This document shows positions 9,701 through 18,677 of a stretch of DNA of 64,000 nt, piece after piece. Origin of the DNA: Azolla caroliniana (lineage: Eukaryota; Polypodiophyta); assembly GCA_043228905.1 (NCBI GenBank), contig JBHGNT010000009.1, positions 21,948,001-22,012,000 of the forward strand, given 5' to 3'. Each line of letters begins with the position of its first letter. Positions within the stretch are counted from its first letter, which is position 1. The position numbers and the translations under genes were made by a program. The notes under the pieces are model-generated. The model worked only from the letters and a program-made list of their open reading frames with translations, made no database searches and was not told the DNA's origin.

Positions 9701-11111
9701 AATTAGCTATCCTAGCTACTACCATAGTTGAGTAAAGTAGCTAATTAGCTACCATAGTAGCTAATTAGCTATCCTAGCTACTACTATAGTTGTGTAAAGT
9801 AGCTAATAAGCTATCCTACTAGCTAATTAGCTATCCTAGTAGGTAATTAGCTATGGTACTAGCTAATTAGCTAGTACTATAGTTGTGTAAAAAAGCTAAT
9901 TAGGTATCCTACTAGCTAATTAGCCACTGGCAACTAATTAGCTATCCTAGTAACTAATTAGCTACTGCCATAGTTGTGTAAAGTAGCTAATAAGCTATCC
10001 TAGTAGCTAATTAGCTACTAGCAGCTAATTAGCTATCCTAGTAGCTAATTAGCTATCCTACTAGCTAATTAGCTACTACCATAGTTGAGTAAAGTACCTA
10101 ATTAGCTATCCTACTAGCTAATTAGCTACTGGCAACTAATTAGCTATCCTAGTAGCTAATTAGCTATCCTACTAGCTAATTAGCTGCTGGCAACTAATTA
10201 GCTATCCTACTAGCGAATTAGCTATCCTAGCGAATTAGCTATCCTAGTAGCTACTGCCATAGTTGTGTAAAGTAGCTAATAAGCTATCCTAGTAGCTAAT
10301 TAGCTACTGGCAGCTAATTAGCTATCCTAGTAGCTAATTAGCTACTGGCAGCTAATTAGCTGTCCTAGTAGCTAATAAGCTATCCTAACTACTACCATAG
10401 TTGAGTAAAGTACCTAATTAGCTATCCTAACTACTACCATAGTTGAGTAAAGTACCTAATTAGCTATCATACTAGCTAATTAGCTATCGTACTAGCTAAT
10501 TAGCTATCCTAGCTTCTACCATAGTTTAGTAAAGTAGCTAATTAGCTATCCTAAATAACTGTCATGTTATTGTAGAATCTTGTGGATTAAGGACGGCACA
10601 TGATGTGTCTGGTGCTGATGATGCTGCAACAGATGAGGATACTACTGCCAATGTGGCTGAAAGTAAGAGTCCTGCTATCACATCTCCTTCAGATCAGCTA
10701 CACCCTATTCTTTTGGAACAGTGTACTGAATTAGGCAACGATGTGAAATGCCATGAAATAGTGGAAACAACATGTAAAACTGAGGTTCACAACAACAGTG
10801 TTTATGAACACTTGATGCAACATTTCTTCGAGTCTCAAGACCTTGATTCCACCCCACCGAGCCCAACTACTGAAAATGTCCAAACAGATCCCTCTGTACT
10901 TGAAAAGCTAGTTCAAGAAACGGCTGATGTGCAATTAGCTGCTGAGGCGATGGGAAGGTTGTCGGAGGAGGACACACTTGCGCATTGGGTCCTAGAAGCA
11001 AGGCTAAATGGGGAACCAACCAGAAAAAGGCTGAAGAAGGGGCCACGATCGGGAACAAGACCAGTTACTCGGTCAAGGGGCCCAGACGTAGTGGAGCGAA
11101 ATACTGTTTAG
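6786..11111 (+). CDS. Transposon gene A: RING-like zinc finger protein, six exons, one internal TGA
   Basis: Exons by splice consensus and phase: 6786-6889, 6986-7042, 7572-8253, 8332-8475, 8560-8893, 10576-11111. All junctions keep phase, giving 618 codons plus stop. The N-terminus is basic and Ser-rich. The middle (exons 3-5) is helical and charged. From about residue 386 there is a Cys/His cluster (CIAC, then PCNHTYHLLC, then more Cys) with RING-finger-like spacing. The C-terminus is acidic and then strongly basic (RKRLKKGPRSG), like a nuclear signal. A TGA at 7966-7968 (about codon 186) interrupts exon 3, and reading resumes in the same frame with ATG at 7972. This may be a nonsense mutation, or the downstream part may be a separate product. 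Intron 5 is the 1.7-kb palindrome array. The function is unknown; a transposition accessory role is a guess. Confidence 0.7.
7060..7560 (+). repeat. Imperfect repeats (GATTAGGGTTTCTGATT-type) in intron 2 of gene A
   Basis: About 500 bp of degenerate direct repeats built from TTAGGGTTT, TGATTACAAATTTC and TTTCTGATTAG. They sit between exons 2 and 3 of gene A. The TTAGGGTTT core recurs at irregular 25-60-bp spacing, so it is not telomeric DNA. Confidence 0.8.
8920..10560. repeat. Palindrome array 1 (TAGCTAATTAGCTA), inside intron 5 of gene A
   Basis: About 1.6 kb made of dozens of copies of the 14-bp perfect palindrome TAGCTAATTAGCTA or close variants. They are separated mostly by 6-bp spacers (TCCTAG, CTGGCA and similar), giving a period near 20 bp. 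At intervals a longer spacer of the ACCATAGTTGTGTAAAG type interrupts the array. The array starts soon after donor 8894 and ends about 15-20 bp before acceptor 10575, so it fills almost the whole intron. Confidence 0.95.
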
Positions 11112-11335
11112 TTGGATATGATTGTTAGCTTAGGGATTTTGCTAGGGTTTTATGAAGTTTTACTATCCTGTTGGACAAGTAAAACCTCAGATTGGTTGTT
11201 GCTTGATCCACATTATGTAATGGAACTCTATGATGTTTTTCCAAGATAATTTGAAGAGTGTTGTTCTATGACTGAAACTCTTTTATGTTCAGGATATTGT
11301 TTTGTGAGACTAGTAGTTACTTTGTGAGTGTGAAT

Positions 11336-12376
11336 ATGTTGGTGTTTTCTGATGTTGCAGAGTCTAAAGGGTTTGATTCTATTGCTCGTAAGGCCAATGG
11401 CAGTGTGGATACTGTTGATGTTGCGGCATGTTTAAAGGGCCCCATCTTGAAAGTAGATGTAGCAACTGACACAAGTGATCTGGTCACACAAGTTGATCAA
11501 GCATGTAGCACGGATGACTTGGTGTTGCAGGTAGATGCAGCATGTAGCACGGATGACTTGGTGTTGCAGGTAGATGCAGCATGTGATACCAGTGGACTGA
11601 TATCGAGCAGAACAGTAGCTACATGCACTGAGGTAATCCAAGGATTGATAACTAAGTCGACAAAACAAGAGCACCAGAATGTGAAGCTAGGCCCAACACA
11701 GTCGACTAGGGGTTTAAAGAGGAAAAGGACACCAGTTGTGTCAGCCGAACCTGAGCTGATTGAGATTGATCGTATCCTACCAGAAAATGGTGTAACAGCG
11801 GCTCAGTTTCAGGAATGGAAACCTAAACCACTAGAAGTCGAGCGAAGAGCCTTGATCTTGGAGCTGGATAAAGTCTTGATGAGTGTGAGATATATGCAGC
11901 CAAGGAGGGACGCAAATCAGTTTCTAGAGTGGGTTGTGGAGTACTTCGATTTGTTTATTTGGAGTGAAAAACCCAAATCAGATGTGTGGAAGTGTTTGGC
12001 AAGATTCTTCCCAAAATGGCGAAGTCGTTTTAAAGGTCAATGGGCACGAGAAAATTGTGAGCAGATGGAAGCTGCAAGATTCAAGAGGCTTTCTGATTTT
12101 TGGGCTACTTGGCCTGAATATAATGCTGACAATACATTGATTTTGGATACAGAACATTTCCGACACTACTTCAATATTCGGAGATGCTGTCTCATTCTAC
12201 CCGAGGAAATGCCTGAACAGTACCTGGTGCAAACAGTGAGCTGCCAACTAGGTGCATGGTTGTGGACTCCATACCGAGCTCAATATGCGGATAATATATG
12301 TAGACTCGTTCCACTAACTAGCAAGAGCTTAGCTGTTTATAGGAGATTTGTAGACATTTCCAATGGTAATTTATAA
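11336..12376 (+). CDS. Transposon gene B: HAD/FCP1-like domain protein with altered catalytic motif
   Basis: 346 residues from the ATG at 11336. The open frame extends upstream to about 11285 without another ATG, and an acceptor-like CAG precedes position 11361, so a spliced start is possible. Residues about 60-98 contain a 13-residue tandem repeat (STDDLVLQVDAAC). A basic stretch RGLKRKRTP follows near 124. From about 170 the protein resembles FCP1/NIF-type HAD phosphatases: ALILELDKVL at the DxDx(T/V) site, FDLFIWSEK at the WSSK-like motif II, KRLSDFW, and NTLILDTEHFRHYF at motif IV. The first catalytic Asp is Glu (ELDK), and only one Asp of the motif IV pair remains, so activity is doubtful. 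It lies 225 bp after gene A, in tandem. Cellular origin by capture is an inference. Confidence 0.65.
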   Translation: MLVFSDVAESKGFDSIARKANGSVDTVDVAACLKGPILKVDVATDTSDLVTQVDQACSTDDLVLQVDAACSTDDLVLQVDAACDTSGLISSRTVATCTEVIQGLITKSTKQEHQNVKLGPTQSTRGLKRKRTPVVSAEPELIEIDRILPENGVTAAQFQEWKPKPLEVERRALILELDKVLMSVRYMQPRRDANQFLEWVVEYFDLFIWSEKPKSDVWKCLARFFPKWRSRFKGQWARENCEQMEAARFKRLSDFWATWPEYNADNTLILDTEHFRHYFNIRRCCLILPEEMPEQYLVQTVSCQLGAWLWTPYRAQYADNICRLVPLTSKSLAVYRRFVDISNGNL

Positions 12377-12514
12377 ATATGTAAAGAGATGACATTATTC
12401 AATGAAGAATTTAATTACTTGTTCCCACTGTACTTATCTACTGTGTATTTTGAGGAATATGTTGCAGATTGTTGATTTCATTCTATTGATGACTATTTAG
12501 CTATTGACTGCTAA

Positions 12515-12606
12515 TTAGCTGCATTTGTACAGCTAATTAGCTGCATTTGTACAGCTAATTAGCTGCATTTGTACAGCTAATTAGCTGCATTTGTACAGCT
12601 AATTAG
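12515..12606. repeat. 22-bp tandem repeats (AGCTAATTAGCTGCATTTGTAC)-type
   Basis: About four units of a half-palindrome variant, AGCTAATTAGCTGCATTTGT plus AC. Two more units lie at about 12826-12862. They sit between the convergent ends of genes B and C. Confidence 0.85.
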
Positions 12607-13079
12607 CTACTGATGACTATTTCGCTATAACTTATAACTTAAAACTTAACAAAAAAGACATGATTTTATTGAGAAAGAAGCACAGAAAGTAGACTGTATA
12701 CAAGAAATTGATTCCAAACGAATTTATTGATCTGTTTTCGCGAAATACATGTTTGTTTTACAAGAGAACATGGTAAGTGCTACTTGTAGCTACAAATTCC
12801 ATGGCATACTATTGTAAATACATTTGTACAGCTAATTAGCTGCATTTGTACAGCTAATTAGCTACTGATGACTATTTCGCTATAACTTATAACTTAAAAC
12901 TTAACAAAAAAGACATGATTTTATTGAGAAAGAAGCACAGAAAGCAGACTGTATACAAGAAATTGATTCCAAACGAATTTATTGATCTGTTTTCGCGAAA
13001 TACATGTTTGTTTTACAAGAGAACATGGTAAGTGCTACTTGTAGCTACAAATTCCATGGCATACTATTGTAAATACATT
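12600..13079. repeat. Tandem duplication of about 255 bp at the 3' end of the transposase gene
   Basis: The block starting AGCTACTGATGACTATTTCG at about 12606 is repeated at about 12861, nearly without change, through ATACTATTGTAAATACATT (ending about 12823 and 13079). The right copy contains the last codons and stop of the minus-strand transposase gene. The left copy is a duplicate of that gene end plus its 3' flank. Confidence 0.85.
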
Positions 13080-16000
13080 CATACACATTAGCACCAACAG
13101 TGTATAAACCGGAGCAGCTATTGTATTCTGACATTGGGACGTTGATGCATCTGACCAAATGAGAGTACATATACGCCGCTGGTTTGTCTTCTAACAGCCT
13201 GTACACATATTCGTAGTCATCTAGTTTTGCATAAAAAATGCCTTCGATGTAGAATGTCCCGGCAGATACAAAATTTCCCCATGCATCTACAATATTCTGC
13301 CTTGCACACTGTTTACTAACCGTGCACTTTAATATATAGAAGTCAGCACCCTCTGAATTGCCTTCTTCAGCATTTACAGCGAAGTTATCCCCAACGTTCA
13401 GGACATCACTCAAAGTATCTCCAAGTCCCTCATATGTGAAGTCAGCATTCTGCCCTGTTTCTCCATCAACTGCTTCCTTATCATTCAGAGTGTGATACTC
13501 CCAATTCTGAATGTATGCTTTGTTTAGACAATATCTCCAATTTCCCTGCACACAATGGAAGCAAAAACAAGTCAATTCTCTAACCGCAATACAATGACCA
13601 TCCAACCTGGAATAACCGCGAACAGCATGCAGAGATCGCAATTCGGGAATTCCTTGGCACTCCCAGGTCTTCTCCCTATTTACTTCATCTATCTTCACTT
13701 CCCAAAATTCACGTTTGATATCTCGAACTTGCGAGGAATAAACACCTGTGGCACTCGTCGACATATTTGTTCTTAAAAATTCAACTACATGTGATGCACA
13801 ATTCATGTGCACACCATCTGTCTTTAGTTGTTCATGGGTAAGTGCCCGCTTTATAACAGCCCCTGCACCATCATGTTCACCTTTACCATGGCCAGACCCA
13901 AAAAAAATCCATCTCATCTCCAAACCTGTTATAGCAGGATAGCTCCCCACAAAATAAAATGGACATCGAGCCTTGAATTGTGACGCAGCTCCGTCAGACC
14001 AGACCCAATGTTGAGTAAGCTCCAAACGTTGAGCTAATAACCACTGCCAATGTAACTTAAAACAGTGTTGGACGAACAAGGTATCATGCTTCTTATCATC
14101 GGAAATAAAGAAATGAATTACTTTTTTAACATCACCTGAAACTCGAAAATATGTTATGTGCACAAAAATGGTTACCTGAACTGAACACCAATGCATAGAT
14201 TGAATTTCATTCTGCTGCTTGAAAGTATAATTCTCTGCGAAATCTACTACTGAGACTACTACATCATTTGGGAAATCAGATATGCAAGTCTTAAACTGAT
14301 GGGCCTGCCATGAATAAATGAAGTTGTGTTTAATGAACTTTCCTAGAGATACTACAAACAGAGACACCAAATCCCTTGGTTTAAGCATCTTCCGAACTAG
14401 ATCCTTTCTTTTACACACCTTTCCTTCGAAATTGGTGTTCACTGACTCAAATAACTTCACAGAGATCAATATTTCACTACTCAATTCATTTGGACACCAC
14501 CTAAATCTAGTAGGGCCACAATCTTGACATAAACCCATGACACATTTATGAATATGGAAGATAGCGTCAGATTCTCTCGGACACAATATTGAATCTAATA
14601 AATAACTCATGGAAGAGATAACGTGCTCAGATGATTTACACTCCTCTTGCGGGCTTGATCGACAGATTGGGCACCCACATGTGCAAACTGTATTAGTTAG
14701 GGATGCGCTATGGTGACGTAGTAGATTAACAGAGTCCTTCAGAAAACCCATCTGTACATGGTAAATGCAACAACATGTGTATCGATCCTTTAAGCGTCTC
14801 ACAAAGTGTGGCTTAAGAGACTCGAATGTTCGTAGTTGAACTTTGATAGTTGGATGCATTCGTTTGAACCTAATAAATAAATCGACCTGCGTAATAAAGG
14901 GGAATTAGTTATTCTCGTAACTAGCTAACTATCCTAGTAGCTAATTAGCTATTCTAGTAGCTAGTTAGCTATTCTAGTAGCTAGTTAGCTATTCTAGTAG
15001 CTAATTAGCTATCATGGTAGCTAATTAGTTGTCCTAGTAGCTAATTAGCTATCATGGTAGTTAATTAGCTGTCGTAGTAGCTAATTAGCTATCATGGTAG
15101 CTAATTAGCTATTCTAGTAGCTAATTAGCTATCATGGTAGCTAATTAGCTGTCGTAGTAGCTAATTAGCTATCATGGTAGCTAATTAGCTGTCCTAGTAG
15201 CTAATTGGTTGTCCTAGTAGCTAATTAGCTATCATGGTAGCTAATTAGCTGTCGTAGTAGCTAATTAGCTATCACGGTAGCTAATTAGCTATTCTAGTAG
15301 CTAATTAGCTATCATGGTAGCTAATTAGCTATTCTAGTAGCTAGTTAGGTATTCTAGTAGCTAATTAGCTATCATGGTAGCTAATTAGCTGTCGTAGTAG
15401 CTAATTAGCTATCACGGTAGCTAATTAGCTATTCTAGTAGCTAATTAGCTATCATGGTAGCTAATTAGCTATTCTAGTAGCTAATTAGGTATTCTAGTAG
15501 CTAATTAGCTATCATGGTAGCTAATTAGCTGTCGTAGTAGCTAATTAGCTATCATTGTAGCTAATTAGCTGTCCTAGTAGCTAATTAGTTGTCCTAGTAG
15601 CTAATTAGCTATCATGGTGGCTAATTAGCTTGTCTAGTAGCTAATTAGCTATCATGGTGGCTAATTAGCTTTCCTAGTAACTAATTAGCTATCATGGTAG
15701 CTAATTAGCTGGTCTAGTAGCTAATTAGCTATCGTGGTAGCTAATTAGCTGGTCTAGTAGCTAATTAGCTATAATGGTGGTTGATTAGCTTTCCTAGTAA
15801 CTAATTAGCTATCATGGTAGCTAATTAGCTGGTATAGTGGCTAATTAGCTATCATGGTAGCTAATTAGCTGGTATAGTAGCTAATTAGCTATCATGGTAG
15901 CTAATTAGCTATCACGGTGGCTAATTAGCTGTCCTAGTAACTAATTAGCGATCATGGTAGCTAATTAGCTGGTCTAGTAGCTAATTAGCTATAATGGTGG

Positions 16001-17152
16001 CTAATTAGCTATCCTAACTAATTAGCTATCATGGTAGTAACTATTGAGAGTAGCCAGTTACCTATGTAGTAGCTATCATAGTAGCTAATTAGCTATCATG
16101 GTAGCTAATTAGCTTTCCTAGTAGCTAATTAGCTGGTAATAACGAAATAGCTAACTAGCTACCATGATACCTAACTAGCTAGCAGTACAGCTAATTATCT
16201 GGTAGTACCTAAATTAGCTATTGAGAATAGCTAATTAGCTATCATGGTAGTAACTATTGAGAGTAGCTAGTTACCTATGTAGTAGCGATCCTAGTAGCTA
16301 ACTGAGGTAAATGTAACTGATAAGCTAATTAGCTTTTCTGCTAACTGAGCTAATTAACTTTCCGAGTAGAGTCAAAACAAATGTTGAGATAAATGTAAAT
16401 ACCTGAGGTACATCAAGAAGATGAATGGGATGCTCCTCGTATTGATTTCTTCCAACACGTTTCCTGCATAAATCCTTTTTATTGGGTGAAACCCTACTCT
16501 CATTAGTCCAAAACATTGTGATTACATCCTTGATTTCAAATGTTATGGGTGTCATTGGCTTACATCTTGTAGTTAGCTTTAGTAGACTAGTTCCTTCACC
16601 CGAGGAAATTATACGGTTCATTGTATTGTACACTGTTTTTCTACTAACACCAATTACCTTAGATAGCTCACTGATGTTTATATCGTCAACATCACTATTA
16701 AGTAACATCATTAGACTAGACCTTTTTAAGACAAGATCATCTTCTGACCTGCTCATGGATACGAAACTATTACGAAGATTATTTACTAAAATAGATGATA
16801 TGTTTGCATTAAGACCATCACAATCAACTAAGTCCTTTATCGATGGATCATTACATATTCCATAAAGTACTACCTTCTTTTCTTCATTGCTGATGTGCTT
16901 GGTTTGAACATTGAAATAGTCTACAACCTTTCTCTCTATGATGGTAGTCGCATTACTTACATTCTCAGCTAAACTATCCTTACCTTTACTGAGTGTGGCT
17001 TTCGTATCCTTCAACAATTGACGATGTTTCCTTTTTTTTTCTGCCCAATAGTTTCGTATGGCTTGTTGTGTCCTGATAACATCATCCCTATCCTTATGAT
17101 CATTGAGGGGTAATTCTAAACACCCTTCTTCCCCTTCCATTTGGCTAGACAT
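13045..17152 (-). CDS. Transposon gene C: two-exon DDE-type transposase with N-terminal HTH
   Basis: Exon 1 is 17152-16403 (250 codons, ending …LLDVPQ|gt). Exon 2 is 14886-13045, entered through GCAG|GTCGAT. Phase is kept and the product is about 863 residues. The N-terminal half is basic and charged, and holds a helix-turn-helix-like segment near residues 165-190 (ISELSKVIGVSRKTVYNTM). Cys-rich motifs follow (CTCGCPIC, then CVMGLCQDC). The presumed catalytic core is in exon 2: VVDFAENY (Asp near 465), HWVWSDGAASQFK (Asp near 548) and GSGHGKGEHDGAGAVIKR (Glu near 587). I know this trio from uncharacterised DDE transposases of animals and other eukaryotes. No stop or frameshift is seen. The 1.5-kb intron is palindrome array 2. 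Confidence 0.75.
14905..16310. repeat. Palindrome array 2 (TAGCTAATTAGCTA), inside the transposase intron
   Basis: About 1.4 kb. From about 15000 to 16000 the array keeps an exact 20-bp period: TAGCTAATTAGCTA alternates with 6-bp spacers, chiefly TCATGG, TCCTAG, TTCTAG and TCGTAG. The spacers alternate in higher-order 40-60-bp patterns. It occupies nearly all of the intron between exons 16403 and 14886. Its edges (14905-14990 and 16010-16310) are degenerate. Confidence 0.95.
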
Positions 17153-17389
17153 GTTAAAACCCTAAATTTCCAGAAAAAAAAACAAGTATTAAAGATGGCT
17201 ATGGGCAACAACAATACACAAAAATATTCCACACAATACACAAGATTAGACACAACAATACACAAGATAATCAATAGACAGAAAAGTTATTGCAATCCAA
17301 GACCGAACAGTAGAGGATTTCACTCTGTTGGATCCAACAGTTGAGGAGGCGATCCAAGACCGACCAATGGCAACAACTGAGTGTAGAAT

Positions 17390-18060
17390 GTTGCCGTTGG
17401 ATGAGTGAACTCCGTCAAATCGAAATGTGGAAGCAATCCGGGACTGGACAGTAGTGGCAACTGAGTATAGAATGATGGCAATGGAGGAGAGAACCCCGTC
17501 AGATTGAACAGTTACCGATGATGCTTGAAACGCACATAGAAGGCACTTGAGAATAGAGTGGCATAGAGAAGAGAACCCCGTCAGATTGAACAGTTACCAA
17601 TGATGCTTGAAACGCACAGTAGCGGCCCCTGAGTGAGAGTGGAAAAGAGAAGAGAACCCCGTCAGATTGAACAGTTACCAATGATGCTTGAAACGCACAG
17701 TAGCGGCCCCTGAGTGAGAGTGGAAAAGAGAAGAGAACCCCGTCAGATTGAATAGCTCTTTGATTATGCTTGGAACGCACAGTAGCAACCCCTGAGTGTA
17801 GAGTGGCAAAGAGAAGAGAACCCCGTCAGATTGAACAGCTCTTTGATGATGCTTGGAACGCACAGCAGCGGCCCCTGAGTGTAGAGTGGCACAGAGAAGA
17901 GAACCCCCTCAGATTGAACAGCTCTTTGATGATGCTTGGAATGCACAGTAGTGGCCCCTGAGTGTAGAGTGTCACAGAGAAGAGAACCCCGTCAGATTGA
18001 GCAGCTCTTTGATGATGCTTGGAACGCACAGTAGCGGCCCCTCAGTGTAGAGTGGCGGCA
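17390..18060. repeat. Minisatellite, about 80-84 bp period, roughly 7-8 copies
   Basis: Direct repeats anchored by CCCCGTCAGATTGAACAG at about 17494, 17577, 17657, 17738, 17820, 17905 and 17987. Each unit contains GATGCTTGGAACGCACAG, a GCGGCCCCTGAGTG block and GAGAAGAGAA. Copies to the left of 17494 are more degenerate. It lies between the transposase start and the right end of the transposon. It may be subterminal repeat DNA; the open frames through it are by-products. Confidence 0.9.
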
Positions 18061-18384
18061 GGTGGACTCGATAGGGTTTAGCAACAGTGGTAGCAACTAA
18101 CCCACAGTACTCAACTAGAGATGGCCTACGTGATGTGGCAAAGGATCATGCATAATGGACCTAGGAATTCGATATATAATTTATGGTACACATTTATGGT
18201 GCACACATCAATTTATGTTGCACATTTATGGCACTCATTTACATATGTAATTAAAACACTCTAGTATTTTCAATGGTAGTTTTTTGCATACTTAATTTAT
18301 TAATGATGGCTTTTTACTAAAATGACTATTTATCAATGGTAGCTTTTTGCATAGCTAATTAGCTATGTCAAGGACATAGCTAAT

Positions 18385-18409
18385 TGTTTCCACTCGCATG
18401 CTTTCACCC
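18385..18409 (-). repeat. Right terminal inverted repeat
   Basis: On the minus strand it reads GGGTGAAAGCATGCGAGTGG and on for 25 bp, matching the left end at 24 of 25 positions. TAGCTAATTAGCTA lies just inside (about 18353-18366), and a half motif ATAGCTAATTG directly abuts the repeat. Target copy TGAT follows at 18410-18413. Confidence 0.9.
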
Positions 18410-18413
18410 TGAT

Positions 18414-18592
18414 ACGTTTCTTTACATTCCCAAAATTACATGCTCCCTCTATCCGAGGTTTTCTACCCTTTATATACGCAGGGTCTATCTAGCCGTTCAC
18501 GCTTCTTGCGTGAACCGTTACATGCATTATAATCTTATATTATTTCTTATTCCTACGCTCTTGTCTATCGGTTACTATTCCGGTGGACAACA
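18414..18592 (+). repeat. 3' LTR of the host copia, right part
   Basis: The resumed LTR after the DNA transposon. It contains CCCTTTATATACGCAGG (TATA-like, about 18470) and a plausible LTR end GTGGACAACA near 18592. Together with 6276-6534 this gives an LTR of about 440 bp. The right end is chosen from the CA terminus only. Confidence 0.55.
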
Positions 18593-18677
18593 CCTAGCAC
18601 GCATGTGGGACAGTGCCCTGGCACGTCGGACCCATCTCGTTAATCCTCTTCCAAAATGGCCCGGATGTTTGCCTCTG

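Larger units (their letters stand above)
6535..18409. mobile_element. 11.9-kb TIR DNA transposon with palindrome arrays (possibly Sola-like)
   Basis: The boundaries are well supported. The left end GGGTAAAAGCATGCGAG… (6535-6559) is the inverted repeat of the right end (18385-18409), with 24 of 25 positions matching. TGAT flanks both sides (6531-6534 and 18410-18413), and the flanks join into one copia LTR when the element is removed. Inside are a RING-like gene (6786-11111, +), a HAD-like gene (11336-12376, +) and a transposase-like gene (17152-13045, -), with large palindrome arrays and an 80-84-bp minisatellite. A 4-bp target duplication and GGG ends are compatible with the Sola superfamily as I recall it. 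The assignment is tentative. Confidence 0.88.

Noticed and set aside
8920-10560. CRISPR-like regular repeat array
   Set aside because: The repeat is only 14 bp, palindromic, with 6-bp spacers drawn from a few words; there are no cas genes and the setting is a plant transposon intron.
17499-18029. Several 60-93-codon minus-strand frames with repeated peptide LRGRYCAFQASL
   Set aside because: They simply translate the 80-84-bp minisatellite; there is no start context or conservation beyond the DNA repeat.
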